DNA of 64,000 bases from Armatimonadota bacterium (GTDB lineage: Bacteria > Sysuimicrobiota > Sysuimicrobiia > Sysuimicrobiales > Humicultoraceae), in NCBI GenBank assembly GCA_031081715.1, contig JAVHMA010000001.1, forward strand, positions 31,285 to 95,284, read 5' to 3'. Each line of letters starts with the position of its first letter. Positions within the stretch are counted from its first letter, which is position 1. The notes under the pieces are model-generated. The model was not told the DNA's origin, did no database searches, and was given only the letters and a program-made list of their open reading frames with translations. A program made the position numbers and the translations under genes. Positions 43,015 to 52,082 of the stretch are shown piece by piece.

Positions 43015-44550
43015 ATGGCGACGGCTCGCCTGCCCGCCCATCGGGCCCGCGCGGTGCCCGCGGTCGCGCGCCTGGCGGTGCTGGCCACGCTGGTCCTCGT
43101 CGCGGCGCCCCCGCGGCTGTGGGACCTGGCGCGCAACCCGCCGGCGCTGAACGCGGACGAGCTCGGCAACGTGGCACCGGTGCTCAGCATCGCGCGCACC
43201 GGCCGCGACCTGGACGGTCGCCTCTTCCCCCTGACTTACCACCGGATCACGCGCCGGCCGCCGCTGTACGGGCTGCTGGCCGGCCCGCCGACGCTGGTTA
43301 TCGGGACGACGCCGCTTGCGATCCGCCTGCCGGCCGCGGCCTTGGGCCTCGCGGGGCTGGGGCTGCTGTGGGCCACAGGAAGCCGCCTGCTCGAACACCC
43401 GTGGGGTGGGCCCGCGGCTGCCTTTGTCATGGCCATGACCCCGTGGCACATTCACTACAGCCGCATCGGGTGGGAGCCGGCCACGGTGATCCCGCTCATG
43501 CTGGCGGCGCTGTGGCTCTGGCTGCGGGCGGTCGAGACACGCGCACCCCGCGACGCCGCCTGGGCCGGCGCCGCCCTCGCGTTCACCGTCTACGGGTATA
43601 AGGCGTTCGATGTGCTGGCGCCCGCCTGGCTGGGGGCGCTGCTGGGGCTCTACGGTCGCCGCCTGGGCTGGCGCCCGGTGGCGGCCGCGGTGGCGGCCTT
43701 CGGGGTCGTGCTCGTGCCGTTTGCCTGGACCTCGCTCGCCGACCCGACCATGCACCGGTGGGCCGCGGGCCTCTTCGTCTTCGCGAAGGGCATAGACGCG
43801 GGCGCGCTCGCCGCCTTCGCCGGGCGCTACCTGGCCCACTTCTCCGCGACGTTCCTGTTCCTGCACGGCGATCCCAACACCCGCCACCACGCGCCGGGGG
43901 CGGGCATGCTCTTCTGGTGGATGGCGCCGCTGATCGTGATCGGTCTGGTGGCGCTCGTGTTGCGCCGCGACCTGCGGTGGCGGGGGTTGATCGCGGTCTG
44001 GCTGCTGCTCTACCCGCTTGCCGGCGCGCTCACCACCGATCAGCCGGTGCACGCCTCACGCACGCTCTTCGGCCTGCCCGCGCTGTCCCTGTGCGCCGCG
44101 CTCGGCGCGCTCACCGTCGGTCGGTGGATCGCCCGTCAGCCCGCGCGGTTCCTGCTGGGCGTCGCCGCGGCCAGCGCGCTCGCCGTGCCCGTGGCCTACG
44201 AGGCGGCCCGCTTCGCGCTGATCGAGTTCGTGCGCTACCCCCGCGAGTCGTGGGCCCGGTGGGATTACGGGCACGCCGAGATCTTCGCCGCGCTGCGCGC
44301 GGCCTCCGGCCGCTACGACCGCGCCTGCGTGGAGGTGGTGGACTGGTACCACCATCCCACCTACCGCGAGGTCTATCTGCGCGATCTGCCGCTGCCGGTC
44401 TCCCTGGACCCCGCCGACCCGGGCTGCGGCCGTGCGGGCACGCTCGTCGCCACCGAGGCGCGCGCGCTCCCGGCCGGGGTGGTCGTCGAGGCGGTCGTGC
44501 GCAGCCCCGGCGGTGAGCCGATCTACGTCGTCTACGGACGTGCGCGATGA
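43015..44550 (+). CDS. ArnT-like (GT39-type) membrane glycosyltransferase
   Basis: 511 residues from ATG 43015. The first outer loop carries PPALNADELGNVAPVLSIARTGRD (acidic pair Asp-Glu near residue 46) and TYHRITRRPPLYGLL, as in ArnT-like transferases. MTPWHIHYSRIGWEP near residue 145 and TDQPVHASRTLFGLPALSL are further family landmarks. About eleven hydrophobic segments precede a soluble C-terminal tail with VEVVDWYHHPTYREVYLRD. Coupled by a 4-base overlap to two smaller membrane transferases. Lipid-linked sugar donor is assumed from the family; acceptor unknown. Confidence 0.8.
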   Translation: MATARLPAHRARAVPAVARLAVLATLVLVAAPPRLWDLARNPPALNADELGNVAPVLSIARTGRDLDGRLFPLTYHRITRRPPLYGLLAGPPTLVIGTTPLAIRLPAAALGLAGLGLLWATGSRLLEHPWGGPAAAFVMAMTPWHIHYSRIGWEPATVIPLMLAALWLWLRAVETRAPRDAAWAGAALAFTVYGYKAFDVLAPAWLGALLGLYGRRLGWRPVAAAVAAFGVVLVPFAWTSLADPTMHRWAAGLFVFAKGIDAGALAAFAGRYLAHFSATFLFLHGDPNTRHHAPGAGMLFWWMAPLIVIGLVALVLRRDLRWRGLIAVWLLLYPLAGALTTDQPVHASRTLFGLPALSLCAALGALTVGRWIARQPARFLLGVAAASALAVPVAYEAARFALIEFVRYPRESWARWDYGHAEIFAALRAASGRYDRACVEVVDWYHHPTYREVYLRDLPLPVSLDPADPGCGRAGTLVATEARALPAGVVVEAVVRSPGGEPIYVVYGRAR

Positions 44551-45731
44551 GGGCCCAGACCGCGCGTCCGGAGGTCTGGGCCGTCGCACTCGGCGTCGTG
44601 GCGTTCGCGGTCTACGTCGCGACCTACGCCCAGCCCACGCCGTTCAACCACTACGTCCTGCTCGCCGACGCCTTCCTCCACGGCCGCACAGACTTGGTGG
44701 ACCCGCCCGACTACCTGGAGCACACGACCTTCCGGGGTCGCCACTACGTCATCCCTCCGCCGGGCCCGGCGTTGGTGCTGCTCCCTGCGGTCGCGGTCTT
44801 CGGGACCACCGTGGACCAGTCGCGGTTCGCCGCGCTAGCGGGCGCGGTGGCTGCGGCCCTGGCGCTGCTGGTCGGCGCGCGCCTGTTGCCGCGGCGGAGC
44901 GACTACCTGTGGGTCGGCGTGCTGGCGGCCTTCGGCACGATCGTCTGGCACATGGCCGCGACCGGCAGCACGTGGCTGTTTGCGCACGTCCTGGTGGTGA
45001 CGGCGCTCACCGTCGGGGTGCTGGAGGCGATCGGGCGACAGCGTCCGGCGCTGCTGGGGGCCGCCGCGGCCGCGGCGTTTCTGTGCCGGCAGCCGGCGGT
45101 CATGACTTTTCCCTTCTTCGTGCTGGTGACGCTGCCGCGGTGGGCGCCCGGCGGCCTCCGCGCGCTGCGGCGCCTGGATTTGGGATACCTGAGCCGGCTC
45201 GTTGCGCCGGTGGCAGGCGCACTTACCGTCAACGGCCTGTACAACTGGGTGCGATTCGGTACGGTGGCAGACGTGGCCAACCCGCTGCGGCCGGGTATCT
45301 TCGACGAGCCATGGTTCGCGCAGGGTTTGTTTCACTGGAGCTACATCCCGCGCCACCTCGAGATTTTGTTCCTCAAGCTCCCGGTGTTCGTCGCCGAGCC
45401 ACCGTACGTGCTGGTCCCGTGGACCGGGCTCGCGCTGTGGCTGTCGACCCCGGTCTTCATCTACGCGCTGCGTGCGCGCCTGACCCGTGAGACCGCGGCC
45501 GCGTGGCTCGGCGTGCTGGGCGTGCTGTTGGTGGTGTTCACCTACGGGAATCCCGGCATCAGCCAGTTCGGGTACCGGTTCGCCTCCGATGTCTACCCGC
45601 TGCTGCTCTTGCTCGCCCTGCGGGGCATGGGGGAACGCGTGCCGACGCTCGCGAAGGGGCTGATCCTGGTGGGCGTGCTCGTGAACGCGTGGGGCGTGGT
45701 CTGGATGCGGTTGGGCTGGGTGGCGCCGTGA
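44547..45731 (+). CDS. Polytopic membrane protein, glycosyltransferase-like (pair with 45728-46888)
   Basis: 394 residues from ATG 44547. Nine or ten hydrophobic segments. Landmarks: PFNHYVLLADAFLHGRTDLVDPPDYLEH in the first outer loop, GRHYVIPPPGPALVLLPAV, WHMAATGSTWLFAHV, NWVRFGTVAD and GISQFGYRFASDVYPLLL. The protein encoded next shares this layout. It resembles the GT39/GT87 superfamily in topology and in the acidic first loop but lacks the usual Asp-Glu pair, so the assignment is weaker than for its neighbours. Position in the transferase block supports a glycan role. Confidence 0.65.
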   Translation: MRAQTARPEVWAVALGVVAFAVYVATYAQPTPFNHYVLLADAFLHGRTDLVDPPDYLEHTTFRGRHYVIPPPGPALVLLPAVAVFGTTVDQSRFAALAGAVAAALALLVGARLLPRRSDYLWVGVLAAFGTIVWHMAATGSTWLFAHVLVVTALTVGVLEAIGRQRPALLGAAAAAAFLCRQPAVMTFPFFVLVTLPRWAPGGLRALRRLDLGYLSRLVAPVAGALTVNGLYNWVRFGTVADVANPLRPGIFDEPWFAQGLFHWSYIPRHLEILFLKLPVFVAEPPYVLVPWTGLALWLSTPVFIYALRARLTRETAAAWLGVLGVLLVVFTYGNPGISQFGYRFASDVYPLLLLLALRGMGERVPTLAKGLILVGVLVNAWGVVWMRLGWVAP

Positions 45732-46888
45732 GGCGCCGGCTGCTCGAGCCCGCGCTTTGTTTCGCGCTCGTCTTCGCCGTCTACGTGGCCGCGACGCCGA
45801 CCACCAACCAGTCCTACAAGCACTTCGTCCACATCGCGCGCGCGTTCCTGGTCGGTCGGGTGGACCTCGTGGACCTGCCGGCCCACTACCACGATGTCAT
45901 CGTGATCGGCGAGCGCACCTACGCGCCGTTTCCGCCTGCCCCGGCGCTATTGCTCTTGCCCGCGGTCGCGGTCGCCGGAGCAGGAACCGATCAGGGCCGC
46001 GTTGGCCAGGGGCTGGCCGCGCTCGCCGTGGCGGTCCTGGTGTCCGGCCTGCGCCGCATGGGCGTGCCGCCCGCCGCGCGCTGGTTCGCCGCCGCCGCGC
46101 TCGCCTTCGGCAGCGTGCTGTGGCCGGCGACCGCCATCGGCACGACCTGGTTCTTCGCGCAGGTGGTGGTCGTGCTGTCCTCCGCGGTGCTCGTCTGGGA
46201 GCTCGCGGGCCCGGGCCGCCCGCTCGTCGTCGGCGCCGCCATCGCCACCGCGTGGCTGACCCGGCTGAACCTCCTGGCCGCGACGCCGCTGCTCGCCGTG
46301 CTGCTCTGGCGCCGCGCCGGACCAAGGGCAGGGCCGCGCGCGGTCGCGGTCTTCGGTGCGGTGAACGCGGTGGCGCTGGGGGTCTACCTGGGGTACAACG
46401 TGCTTCGGTTCGGCGACCCGCTCCAGACAGGTTACGGGCTGCTGTCGATGGCGACCGTGAACGCCGAGGCCGCGGCCCGCTACGGGTTCTTCAACGCGCA
46501 CTTCATTCCCGAGCACCTCTACACCATGCTGTTCCGCGCGCCGGAGTTTATCCCGACGCCGCCGTACCTCAAGCCGTCGCCGTGGGGGATGGCCCTGCTG
46601 TTCACAAGCCCCATGATGGTCCGCCTGCTGTTTCCCACTGCCGGCCGCGCGGGGTGGGCGCCGTGGGCGGCGCTGGCAGCGAGCCTGGCCCTGCCGCTGC
46701 TGGCCTACTTCTCGATCGGATGGGTGCAGTTCGGCTACCGCTACAGTCTGGACTGGTGGGTCTACGTCGTGGTGTTGCTGGCGCTCGCGGTCGGCAACCG
46801 GCCGCGAGCCGTCGACTACGCGCTGCTCGCCGCGGGCGTGGGCATGAACGCGCTCGGCGTCTACTGGGTCCGTGTGCTGGGATGGTAG
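45728..46888 (+). CDS. Polytopic membrane protein, glycosyltransferase-like (pair with 44547-45731)
   Basis: 386 residues from GTG 45728, overlapping the previous stop. It matches its neighbour in order of landmarks: NQSYKHFVHIARAFLVGRVDLVDLP, APFPPAPALLLLPAV, ATAIGTTWFFAQVVVV, YNVLRFGDPLQTGYG, FFNAHFIPEHLYTMLF and WVQFGYRYSLDWWVYVV. The two genes thus arose by tandem duplication and then diverged strongly. About ten membrane segments. Function is inferred from fold character and position only. Confidence 0.65.
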   Translation: MRRRLLEPALCFALVFAVYVAATPTTNQSYKHFVHIARAFLVGRVDLVDLPAHYHDVIVIGERTYAPFPPAPALLLLPAVAVAGAGTDQGRVGQGLAALAVAVLVSGLRRMGVPPAARWFAAAALAFGSVLWPATAIGTTWFFAQVVVVLSSAVLVWELAGPGRPLVVGAAIATAWLTRLNLLAATPLLAVLLWRRAGPRAGPRAVAVFGAVNAVALGVYLGYNVLRFGDPLQTGYGLLSMATVNAEAAARYGFFNAHFIPEHLYTMLFRAPEFIPTPPYLKPSPWGMALLFTSPMMVRLLFPTAGRAGWAPWAALAASLALPLLAYFSIGWVQFGYRYSLDWWVYVVVLLALAVGNRPRAVDYALLAAGVGMNALGVYWVRVLGW

Positions 46889-46948
46889 GGCAGGTCTATG
46901 GCGCATTGGGAGAGGGTATAGGATAGTTACTTCCCGGGGAGCGTGCCG

Positions 46949-47698
46949 ATGGACGTCCGCGTGGACCGGCTCGCCGTCGTCAGCCCTGTGAGCCGACCGG
47001 TCGGCGCCTCGCAAGCCGGCGGGGCGTTCGACGAGGTCTACTTCACAACGGTCTCCAACTACGCGGGCCGGTACGATCGGTACAACCCGCCGCACAAGAT
47101 CGCCGGCTACCTGCGCGAGATCGCGCGGTTCCACCCACGCGGCCGCCTGCTGGACGCCGGCTGCGCCTTCGGCCGGTTCCTTGAGGACGCGCGGCGCCTC
47201 TACGAGTGCGAGGGCGTGGACATCTCCGAGTACGCGCTGCGGCGCGCCCGCGCGCGCCTCCCTGGCGTGCCGCTGCACCATCAGGCGATCCAGCGGTTCC
47301 GGCCCGGCCGCACCTTCGACGTCGTGACCAGCTTCGACGTGCTGGAGCACATCCCGGACGTGGACGCGGCCCTGGCGTCGCTGCGCGCGCTGCTCGCGCC
47401 CGGCGGCATCCTGGCGGTGGCCGTGCCGGTCTACGACACGCCGCCGGGCTGGGCGTTTGGCGTCCTCGACCGCGACCCCACTCACCTGCACCGCTGGGGC
47501 CGGCACGAGTGGCTGGCCCGGCTCCGCGCGGCCCGGCTGCGGCCGGTGGTCGCCAAGGGCATCCTCCGGGCGCCCCTGCCCGGCTACTTCGTGCACGCCA
47601 TCGGCCGCGCATTCTGGTGGTTCTCGTCGGCCATCCTGGTGATCTGCACCGCCGATGGCGCCGACGGGCCGGTTGTGGCGCCCCGGGCCGTCCGATAG
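46949..47698 (+). CDS. Class I SAM-dependent methyltransferase
   Basis: 249 residues from ATG 46949, 8 bases after GGGGAG (46935-46940); GTG 46943 is too close to that site. Motif I is GRLLDAGCAFGRFLEDARR, followed by CEGVDISEYALRRAR, FDVVTSFDVLEHIPDVDAAL and APGGILAVAVPV. RDPTHLHRWGRHEWLARL is a C-terminal landmark of methyltransferases in surface-glycan clusters. It is preceded by GGTCTATG at 46893-46900 and a TATAGGAT stretch at about 46917, which may be promoter elements, so it may be transcribed separately from the transferase block. Confidence 0.87.
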   Translation: MDVRVDRLAVVSPVSRPVGASQAGGAFDEVYFTTVSNYAGRYDRYNPPHKIAGYLREIARFHPRGRLLDAGCAFGRFLEDARRLYECEGVDISEYALRRARARLPGVPLHHQAIQRFRPGRTFDVVTSFDVLEHIPDVDAALASLRALLAPGGILAVAVPVYDTPPGWAFGVLDRDPTHLHRWGRHEWLARLRAARLRPVVAKGILRAPLPGYFVHAIGRAFWWFSSAILVICTADGADGPVVAPRAVR

Positions 47699-47770
47699 AC
47701 TATGGGCGCCGGTCTATGGGCATACGTTTCTGGAAGACGCAACGGACCCCAGTGCCGGTGGGGGAAGACG

Positions 47771-48268
47771 GTGCGCAGGCGGGAGCGAGGGTTCACCCTC
47801 GTCGAGATCGTCGTTGCCCTGACGATTCTGGCCCTGTCCATTCTCCTGGTCACCAGGGCGTTCCTCACTTTGATTGAGGTCACGAACCGGGGGGGCAACC
47901 TGACCGTGGCGACCTCGCTGGCGATGCGCGTCCTCGAGCAGGTGCGGGGCGACGTCGAAGGCCAGAGCGGAACCGCGAGCTGGTCCGCGGCCTTCGCCGC
48001 GGTGGCGCCGGCGAGCGGCACCTTCAGCTTCCCCTACGGCCGGTACGGCTGGCAGCTCCTGGTGAACCAGGTCGACCTCACGCCGGCCACCGTGGGTACG
48101 ATGGACACCTACCCGTGCTGGCTGACGAGCAATCCGCCGCCGCCGTGTACGCCCGTGGCCGACCACTCGAACACCCTGAAGCTCCTGACCGTGCGGGTGA
48201 CCTTTGACGGCCAGCCCATGGCCGAGGTCGCCTCGGCCGTCATCGCGGACATGTACCGGAGGCCCTGA
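47771..48268 (+). CDS. PilV/GspI-like minor prepilin
   Basis: 165 residues from GTG 47771, behind GGGGGAAG. The leader MRRRERG is followed by FTLVEIVVALTILALSILLVTRAFLTL, giving Phe+1 and Glu+5. The segment NLTVATSLAMRVLEQVRGDVEG corresponds to the PilV/GspI pattern of a helix followed by a turn into the small C-terminal domain. It is the first gene of the complete minor-pilin cassette 47771-51969 (PilV-, PilW-, PilX-, FimT-like), the standard priming set for type IV pili. An upstream in-frame ATG at 47702 has no ribosome site and would make an atypical leader. Confidence 0.88.
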   Translation: MRRRERGFTLVEIVVALTILALSILLVTRAFLTLIEVTNRGGNLTVATSLAMRVLEQVRGDVEGQSGTASWSAAFAAVAPASGTFSFPYGRYGWQLLVNQVDLTPATVGTMDTYPCWLTSNPPPPCTPVADHSNTLKLLTVRVTFDGQPMAEVASAVIADMYRRP

Positions 48269-48271
48269 GGG

Positions 48272-49363
48272 ATGCGGCGGTTCCCACGGCCCCGCATGGT
48301 CCGCTGGGTCCTGCCCGGCTGGAACGACGCGCGGGGGCTCACGGTCCTCGAGATCGTCGTGGCCCTGGCGATCCTGGTCATCGCCCTGGTAGCCATCTAC
48401 GGCCTGGTGACCAGCTCGATCCGGTCGTTCGGGGTGGGCGAGGACTTCCTCGACGTGCAGCAGAACGCGCGGGCCGCGCTCGAGAAGTTCTCGGAGGAGG
48501 CGCGCTGGGCCTCGCGGCTGATCACCGACGCGACCTTCGACCCCGGGCTTCCGGGCTGCGGGGGCGACCTCTGCCCGGAGAGCGTGAACTTCGCGATCCC
48601 CGAAGGGAACCCGGTCATTCCCGGGTGCAGCTACCACGTGCGGTTCTCCCGCGACCCGTCAGCGAACACCTTCGTCCGGACCACGCGCAACCTGACCGGC
48701 ACATCCTGCCCGGTGCCGGCCAGCGACGTGCTGGCGTCGTTCGTAAGCGGGGTCACGTTCCAGTACTGCAACGCCGCCGGGGCCTGCGGCAACCAGGCGA
48801 ACAACCCTGGCGGGGTGACGCTTGACCAGGTGGTGCGCATGCACGGCGATATCACGGTGGCCAAGACGACGCTGGGCGCGACCCAGCGGCGCACCGTGGG
48901 TACCGACGCGCAGTTGCGCAACGTGGGTGCGGTGGCCGCGGTGGTGGTGCCCAGCCCGACGCCGACCTCGCCGCCGCGGCCCACGCCCGAGCGGGCGTTC
49001 CAGCCGGCGACCCCGACTGCGACAGCGACTGTGACCGCCACGGCCACGCGCACGGTGACCCCGACAGGGACCCCCACGCGCACGGCCACGCCGACCGTGA
49101 CCCCGACGCGCACCGTCACGCCCACACGGACGCCCACGCGAACGCCGACGGGGGCGACCGCGACGCCCACCGCCACGCGGACGCCGACGCGGACGCCCAC
49201 CCGGACACGTACGCCCACGGTCACGCCGACCGGTCCAACGCCCACGCGGACGCCCACCGTGACGGCGACGCCGACGCGCACGCCGACGGCCACGGTTACG
49301 CCGACCTCGACGCCGACACCGACCGTGACCCCGACGCGCACGCCGACGCCGTTCGAGCGCTAG
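48272..49363 (+). CDS. PilW/PulJ-like minor prepilin with a long Thr-Pro-rich C-terminal tail
   Basis: 363 residues. The 22-residue leader ends in ARG before [24 protein letters not shown], with Glu+5. Residues 40-70 ([23 protein letters not shown]) are the PilW/PulJ signature, and residues 70-225 form a cysteine-containing pilin domain. Residues 228-360 are almost only Thr and Pro with Arg, Ala, Val and Ser, a mucin-like extended tail not found in usual PilW proteins. It would project from the pilus or tip as a stiff spacer and offers many Thr acceptors for the PMT encoded at 38162. Third of the window's signals linking pili to O-glycosylation. The following gene starts 21 bases later. Confidence 0.85.
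   Translation: MRRFPRPRMVRWVLPGWNDARGLTVLEIVVALAILVIALVAIYGLVTSSIRSFGVGEDFLDVQQNARAALEKFSEEARWASRLITDATFDPGLPGCGGDLCPESVNFAIPEGNPVIPGCSYHVRFSRDPSANTFVRTTRNLTGTSCPVPASDVLASFVSGVTFQYCNAAGACGNQANNPGGVTLDQVVRMHGDITVAKTTLGATQRRTVGTDAQLRNVGAVAAVVVPSPTPTSPPRPTPERAFQPATPTATATVTATATRTVTPTGTPTRTATPTVTPTRTVTPTRTPTRTPTGATATPTATRTPTRTPTRTRTPTVTPTGPTPTRTPTVTATPTRTPTATVTPTSTPTPTVTPTRTPTPFER
48953..49351 (+). repeat. Degenerate tandem repeat encoding the Thr-Pro tail
   Basis: About 400 bases made of variations on ACGCCGACG and CGCACGCCCAC units, in frame with the PilW-like gene, coding Thr-Pro-Thr-Arg-type repeats. Unit boundaries drift, so it is a low-complexity coding repeat rather than a spacer array. 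Such DNA is prone to length change by slippage or recombination, so tail length may differ between strains. The long minus-strand frame of Val-Gly repeats over the same bases is its shadow. Confidence 0.9.
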
Positions 49364-49384
49364 CCATGGGGCGGGTGAGCTGAG

Positions 49385-51439
49385 ATGACCGCGATGTGGA
49401 GGCTGCTGCGGGCCGAGCGGGGCGTCGCGCTCGTCACCGTGATGCTGATCATCTTCATGCTGACCGTCGTGGTGGCGGCGCTGGCGATCGCCACGATGGG
49501 CGAGAGCACACAGTCGTTCGACCAGCTTCGCGGCCAGCAGGCCCTGGCGGTGGCCGAGGCCGGAGCCTACCGGGCGCTGGCCGAGCTGCGGAGGCGGCTG
49601 TCGCTGGACCTGGATGTGCGCGTCGGGAACGCGAGCGCATCCGATCCGGTGACGACGTCCGCCACCGTCCACAACATCTGCCGGCAGGAAGGCACGCCGG
49701 CGCGCCGCACCGTCGAGATCGTCACCGAGTACGCGTACCCGATTACGCTGGGCGCGAGCGACTGGGTCCTCACCGGACCGGATGGGGCCACCGCTATGCT
49801 CGCGATCGGCGGCGCCGGCAGCCGGATCGCGATGACCGACCAGTCCACCGGCGCGGTGCTCGGCGACTTCTACGCGCTGGTCGCCGTGCGGAGCTCGGGT
49901 CGCTTCGATCCGGACGCCGACTGTCAGTTCGGCGGGACCGTGCCCGAGCAGCTCACCATGTGGTTCGACTACGCGATCCTGGCCGTGGGCCGCTCGGGGA
50001 ACGCCACGCGCACGGTCTGCCTGCGCAACCCCGGCGCCGACCGGTGCCCGGACTGGTTCCCGGCGGCGACCGCCCTCCCCGACGGGAGCTACGTGGCCTC
50101 CGGCGGCACCATCCGCGGCTTCCCGGTGGTCATCGAGAAGGCGTCGTACTCGCGCTGGGCGCTGATGCTCCTCGACGTCGGCAACGTGTGGCTGTACACG
50201 GGCACGACCATCAACGGGCCGGTGCACTCGAACACCAACATCCGCATCGCCGGCAACCCGGTCCTCAACGACGTGGTGACCCAGGTGGACGCCGACATGG
50301 TGTTCGCCAACTGCAACCCGGCGAGCCCGGTCATGATCACCATTCCGTCGTCCAACCCCAACGCCACGCTGCGGACGCCCGGGTGCGACAACACCACCGG
50401 CACGGTCTTCCGGAGCACCGTAACCGGCGGCGCGGCCAACATCCCGCTGCCGACCAACGCGAATCCGTCGCGCACCTCCGTGGGCCTGTCGCCGAGCGGC
50501 CCGAATGCCAGCGACCAGGACGTCCGCGACCGGACCACCGACCTGCCCAACGGTCCCGGCACGGTTCCCGACGGCCTGTACGTCATGGACCAGTGCGGGG
50601 CCCCCAACTGCGGGGGCATCTACGTCCGCGGCGACGTGCAGCAGATGGTCCTCTCCAGCGAGAACAACATGCAGGTTATCCGGCTGACGACCCTCACCAA
50701 CCCCGACGCGACGAAGCGCAACATGAAGGTCATCATCGACCCCATGACGCGCCAGGTGACGACCTGCTGGGGGTTCGTCGGACCCGACGGCGGTGCCGAC
50801 TGCTCGGGGTGGTCCAACAGCCGGACCTACCCGCCGGGCACCTTCAACGGCGTCATCTACGTAAGCGGGGCCATCACCTACGACCCCGACCCCTCGGCCT
50901 CGACCGGGCTCTACGGGGTGGTCAACCGGCAGACCCGCCTGACCATCGCCGCGCAGGGCGAGATCAACGTCACGAACCACCTGGTCTACGAGGCCCCGCC
51001 GGCCGGCCCGGGGCACAACCCCGCCAACGTGCTCGGGCTCTACTCGGTGGACCGCCAGGTCGTCGTCGAGGGGTCGCTCACCCCCAACGACCTGTACATC
51101 GACGCCGTCGTCCTCGCACCGTCGTCCATCGCCTCGCCGGCGCCCGGGCAGGGCGGCTTCTGGGTGCGGGGTTGGGACTCGCTGCCGGTGAAGGGCAACA
51201 TCTACCATCTGGGCGGCACCGTGCAGGGCCGGTTCGGCGCGTTCGGCGGCTTCAGCCCGGACTCCGGCTACGGCCGCGTAATGACCTACGACTGGCGGCT
51301 GCGCAGCAACGTCGCACCACCCTTCTTCCCCGTGACCGACACCTACACCGCGGTCCGGTGGCCGAGCCCGTCGGTGATCTTTGCGGCCGGCGACCCGCTG
51401 TACGACCGGCCCCAGTGGGAGGAGATGGTGGGTCTGTGA
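49385..51439 (+). CDS. PilX-like pilus assembly protein (copy 2)
   Basis: 684 residues from ATG 49385. The N-terminus RAERGVALVTVMLIIFMLTVVVAALAIATMGE gives a single membrane helix, then QQALAVAEAGAYRALAEL, the PilX N-terminal pattern. The large beta-rich remainder matches copy 1 (346-2418): NGPVHSNTNIRIAG, GGIYVRGDV, INVTNHLVYEAPP, NVLGLYSVDRQV, SGYGRVMTYDWR and the C-terminal RPQWEEM. Several cysteines (for example CNPASP, CDNTTG, CGAPNCGG) could form disulfides after export. It overlaps the FimT-like gene by 4 bases. A large surface-exposed minor subunit or tip protein is likely. Confidence 0.78.
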   Translation: MTAMWRLLRAERGVALVTVMLIIFMLTVVVAALAIATMGESTQSFDQLRGQQALAVAEAGAYRALAELRRRLSLDLDVRVGNASASDPVTTSATVHNICRQEGTPARRTVEIVTEYAYPITLGASDWVLTGPDGATAMLAIGGAGSRIAMTDQSTGAVLGDFYALVAVRSSGRFDPDADCQFGGTVPEQLTMWFDYAILAVGRSGNATRTVCLRNPGADRCPDWFPAATALPDGSYVASGGTIRGFPVVIEKASYSRWALMLLDVGNVWLYTGTTINGPVHSNTNIRIAGNPVLNDVVTQVDADMVFANCNPASPVMITIPSSNPNATLRTPGCDNTTGTVFRSTVTGGAANIPLPTNANPSRTSVGLSPSGPNASDQDVRDRTTDLPNGPGTVPDGLYVMDQCGAPNCGGIYVRGDVQQMVLSSENNMQVIRLTTLTNPDATKRNMKVIIDPMTRQVTTCWGFVGPDGGADCSGWSNSRTYPPGTFNGVIYVSGAITYDPDPSASTGLYGVVNRQTRLTIAAQGEINVTNHLVYEAPPAGPGHNPANVLGLYSVDRQVVVEGSLTPNDLYIDAVVLAPSSIASPAPGQGGFWVRGWDSLPVKGNIYHLGGTVQGRFGAFGGFSPDSGYGRVMTYDWRLRSNVAPPFFPVTDTYTAVRWPSPSVIFAAGDPLYDRPQWEEMVGL

Positions 51440-51969
51440 GGTCCGGCGCCGCCGGCCGCTGCGGGGAGCGCGGGCTCTCGCTGGTGGAGCTCGTGGTCGT
51501 CGTCGCCATCGGCGGCCTGGTCTTGGTCCTGGCCTTTGGTGGGCAGAATATGCTTGCGGAGCGCCGGCTGACCGGGGCCGCGCGGAAGCTGCTGACGGAC
51601 ATCCGCACGATGGAGCAGCGCGCGCGCGCCGAGCGGACCTGCTACCGGGTTTCGTTCAGCCCGTCCGCCGACACGTACACGATGGAGCGGTACACCGGTA
51701 CGGTGAGCCCCGCGCCCCCGGGCGGCGGCAGCCAGTGTAACGACACCGGAGCGTGGGCCGGGCCGGTGGAGCGGGAGAACCCGGGGGACGCGTTCTCGCG
51801 GCGGATGCCGCGCGGGGTGGATCTGGCCTCCACCACGTTCGCCGGGGACGTGTTGACGATCAGCCCGCTCGGCAACCCGAACGCGGGCACCGTCACGCTG
51901 CGGAGCAGCGGGGGGGCCACCCGCCGCGTCGTTGTCGAGGCGTTCGGGCGGGTCAGGATGGGGCCGTAG
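51436..51969 (+). CDS. GspH/FimT-family pseudopilin (copy 2)
   Basis: 177 residues from GTG 51436, overlapping copy-2 PilX. The leader of 13 residues ends in GERG before LSLVELVVVVAIGGLVLVLAF (Leu+1, Glu+5). ARKLLTDIRTMEQRARAERTCYRVSF is the GspH/FimT helix-to-strand junction (landmark MEQRARAER), and VVVEAFGRVRMGP the usual C-terminal strand. Longer than copy 1 by an added beta-rich portion. It closes the second minor-pilin cassette; 113 bases then lead to pilM. Confidence 0.87.
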   Translation: MRSGAAGRCGERGLSLVELVVVVAIGGLVLVLAFGGQNMLAERRLTGAARKLLTDIRTMEQRARAERTCYRVSFSPSADTYTMERYTGTVSPAPPGGGSQCNDTGAWAGPVERENPGDAFSRRMPRGVDLASTTFAGDVLTISPLGNPNAGTVTLRSSGGATRRVVVEAFGRVRMGP

Positions 51970-52082
51970 TCGCACGCGCGGAAGGGTTCCGCACGGCCGG
52001 AGAGAACAATACACCGTTGTGCGCCGATACGACCGGTGCCGGGTCTGATATCGCCAGCGCACCAGGAGGGTGAACGGGCGGT

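Noticed and set aside
48631..49341. Minus-strand frame coding Val-Gly repeats
   Set aside because: Reverse complement of the Thr-Pro repeat; the plus-strand frame continues a recognisable pilin domain.
48953..49351. Possible CRISPR array or DNA satellite
   Set aside because: Units are short, degenerate and in frame with the gene; there are no unique spacers of constant length.
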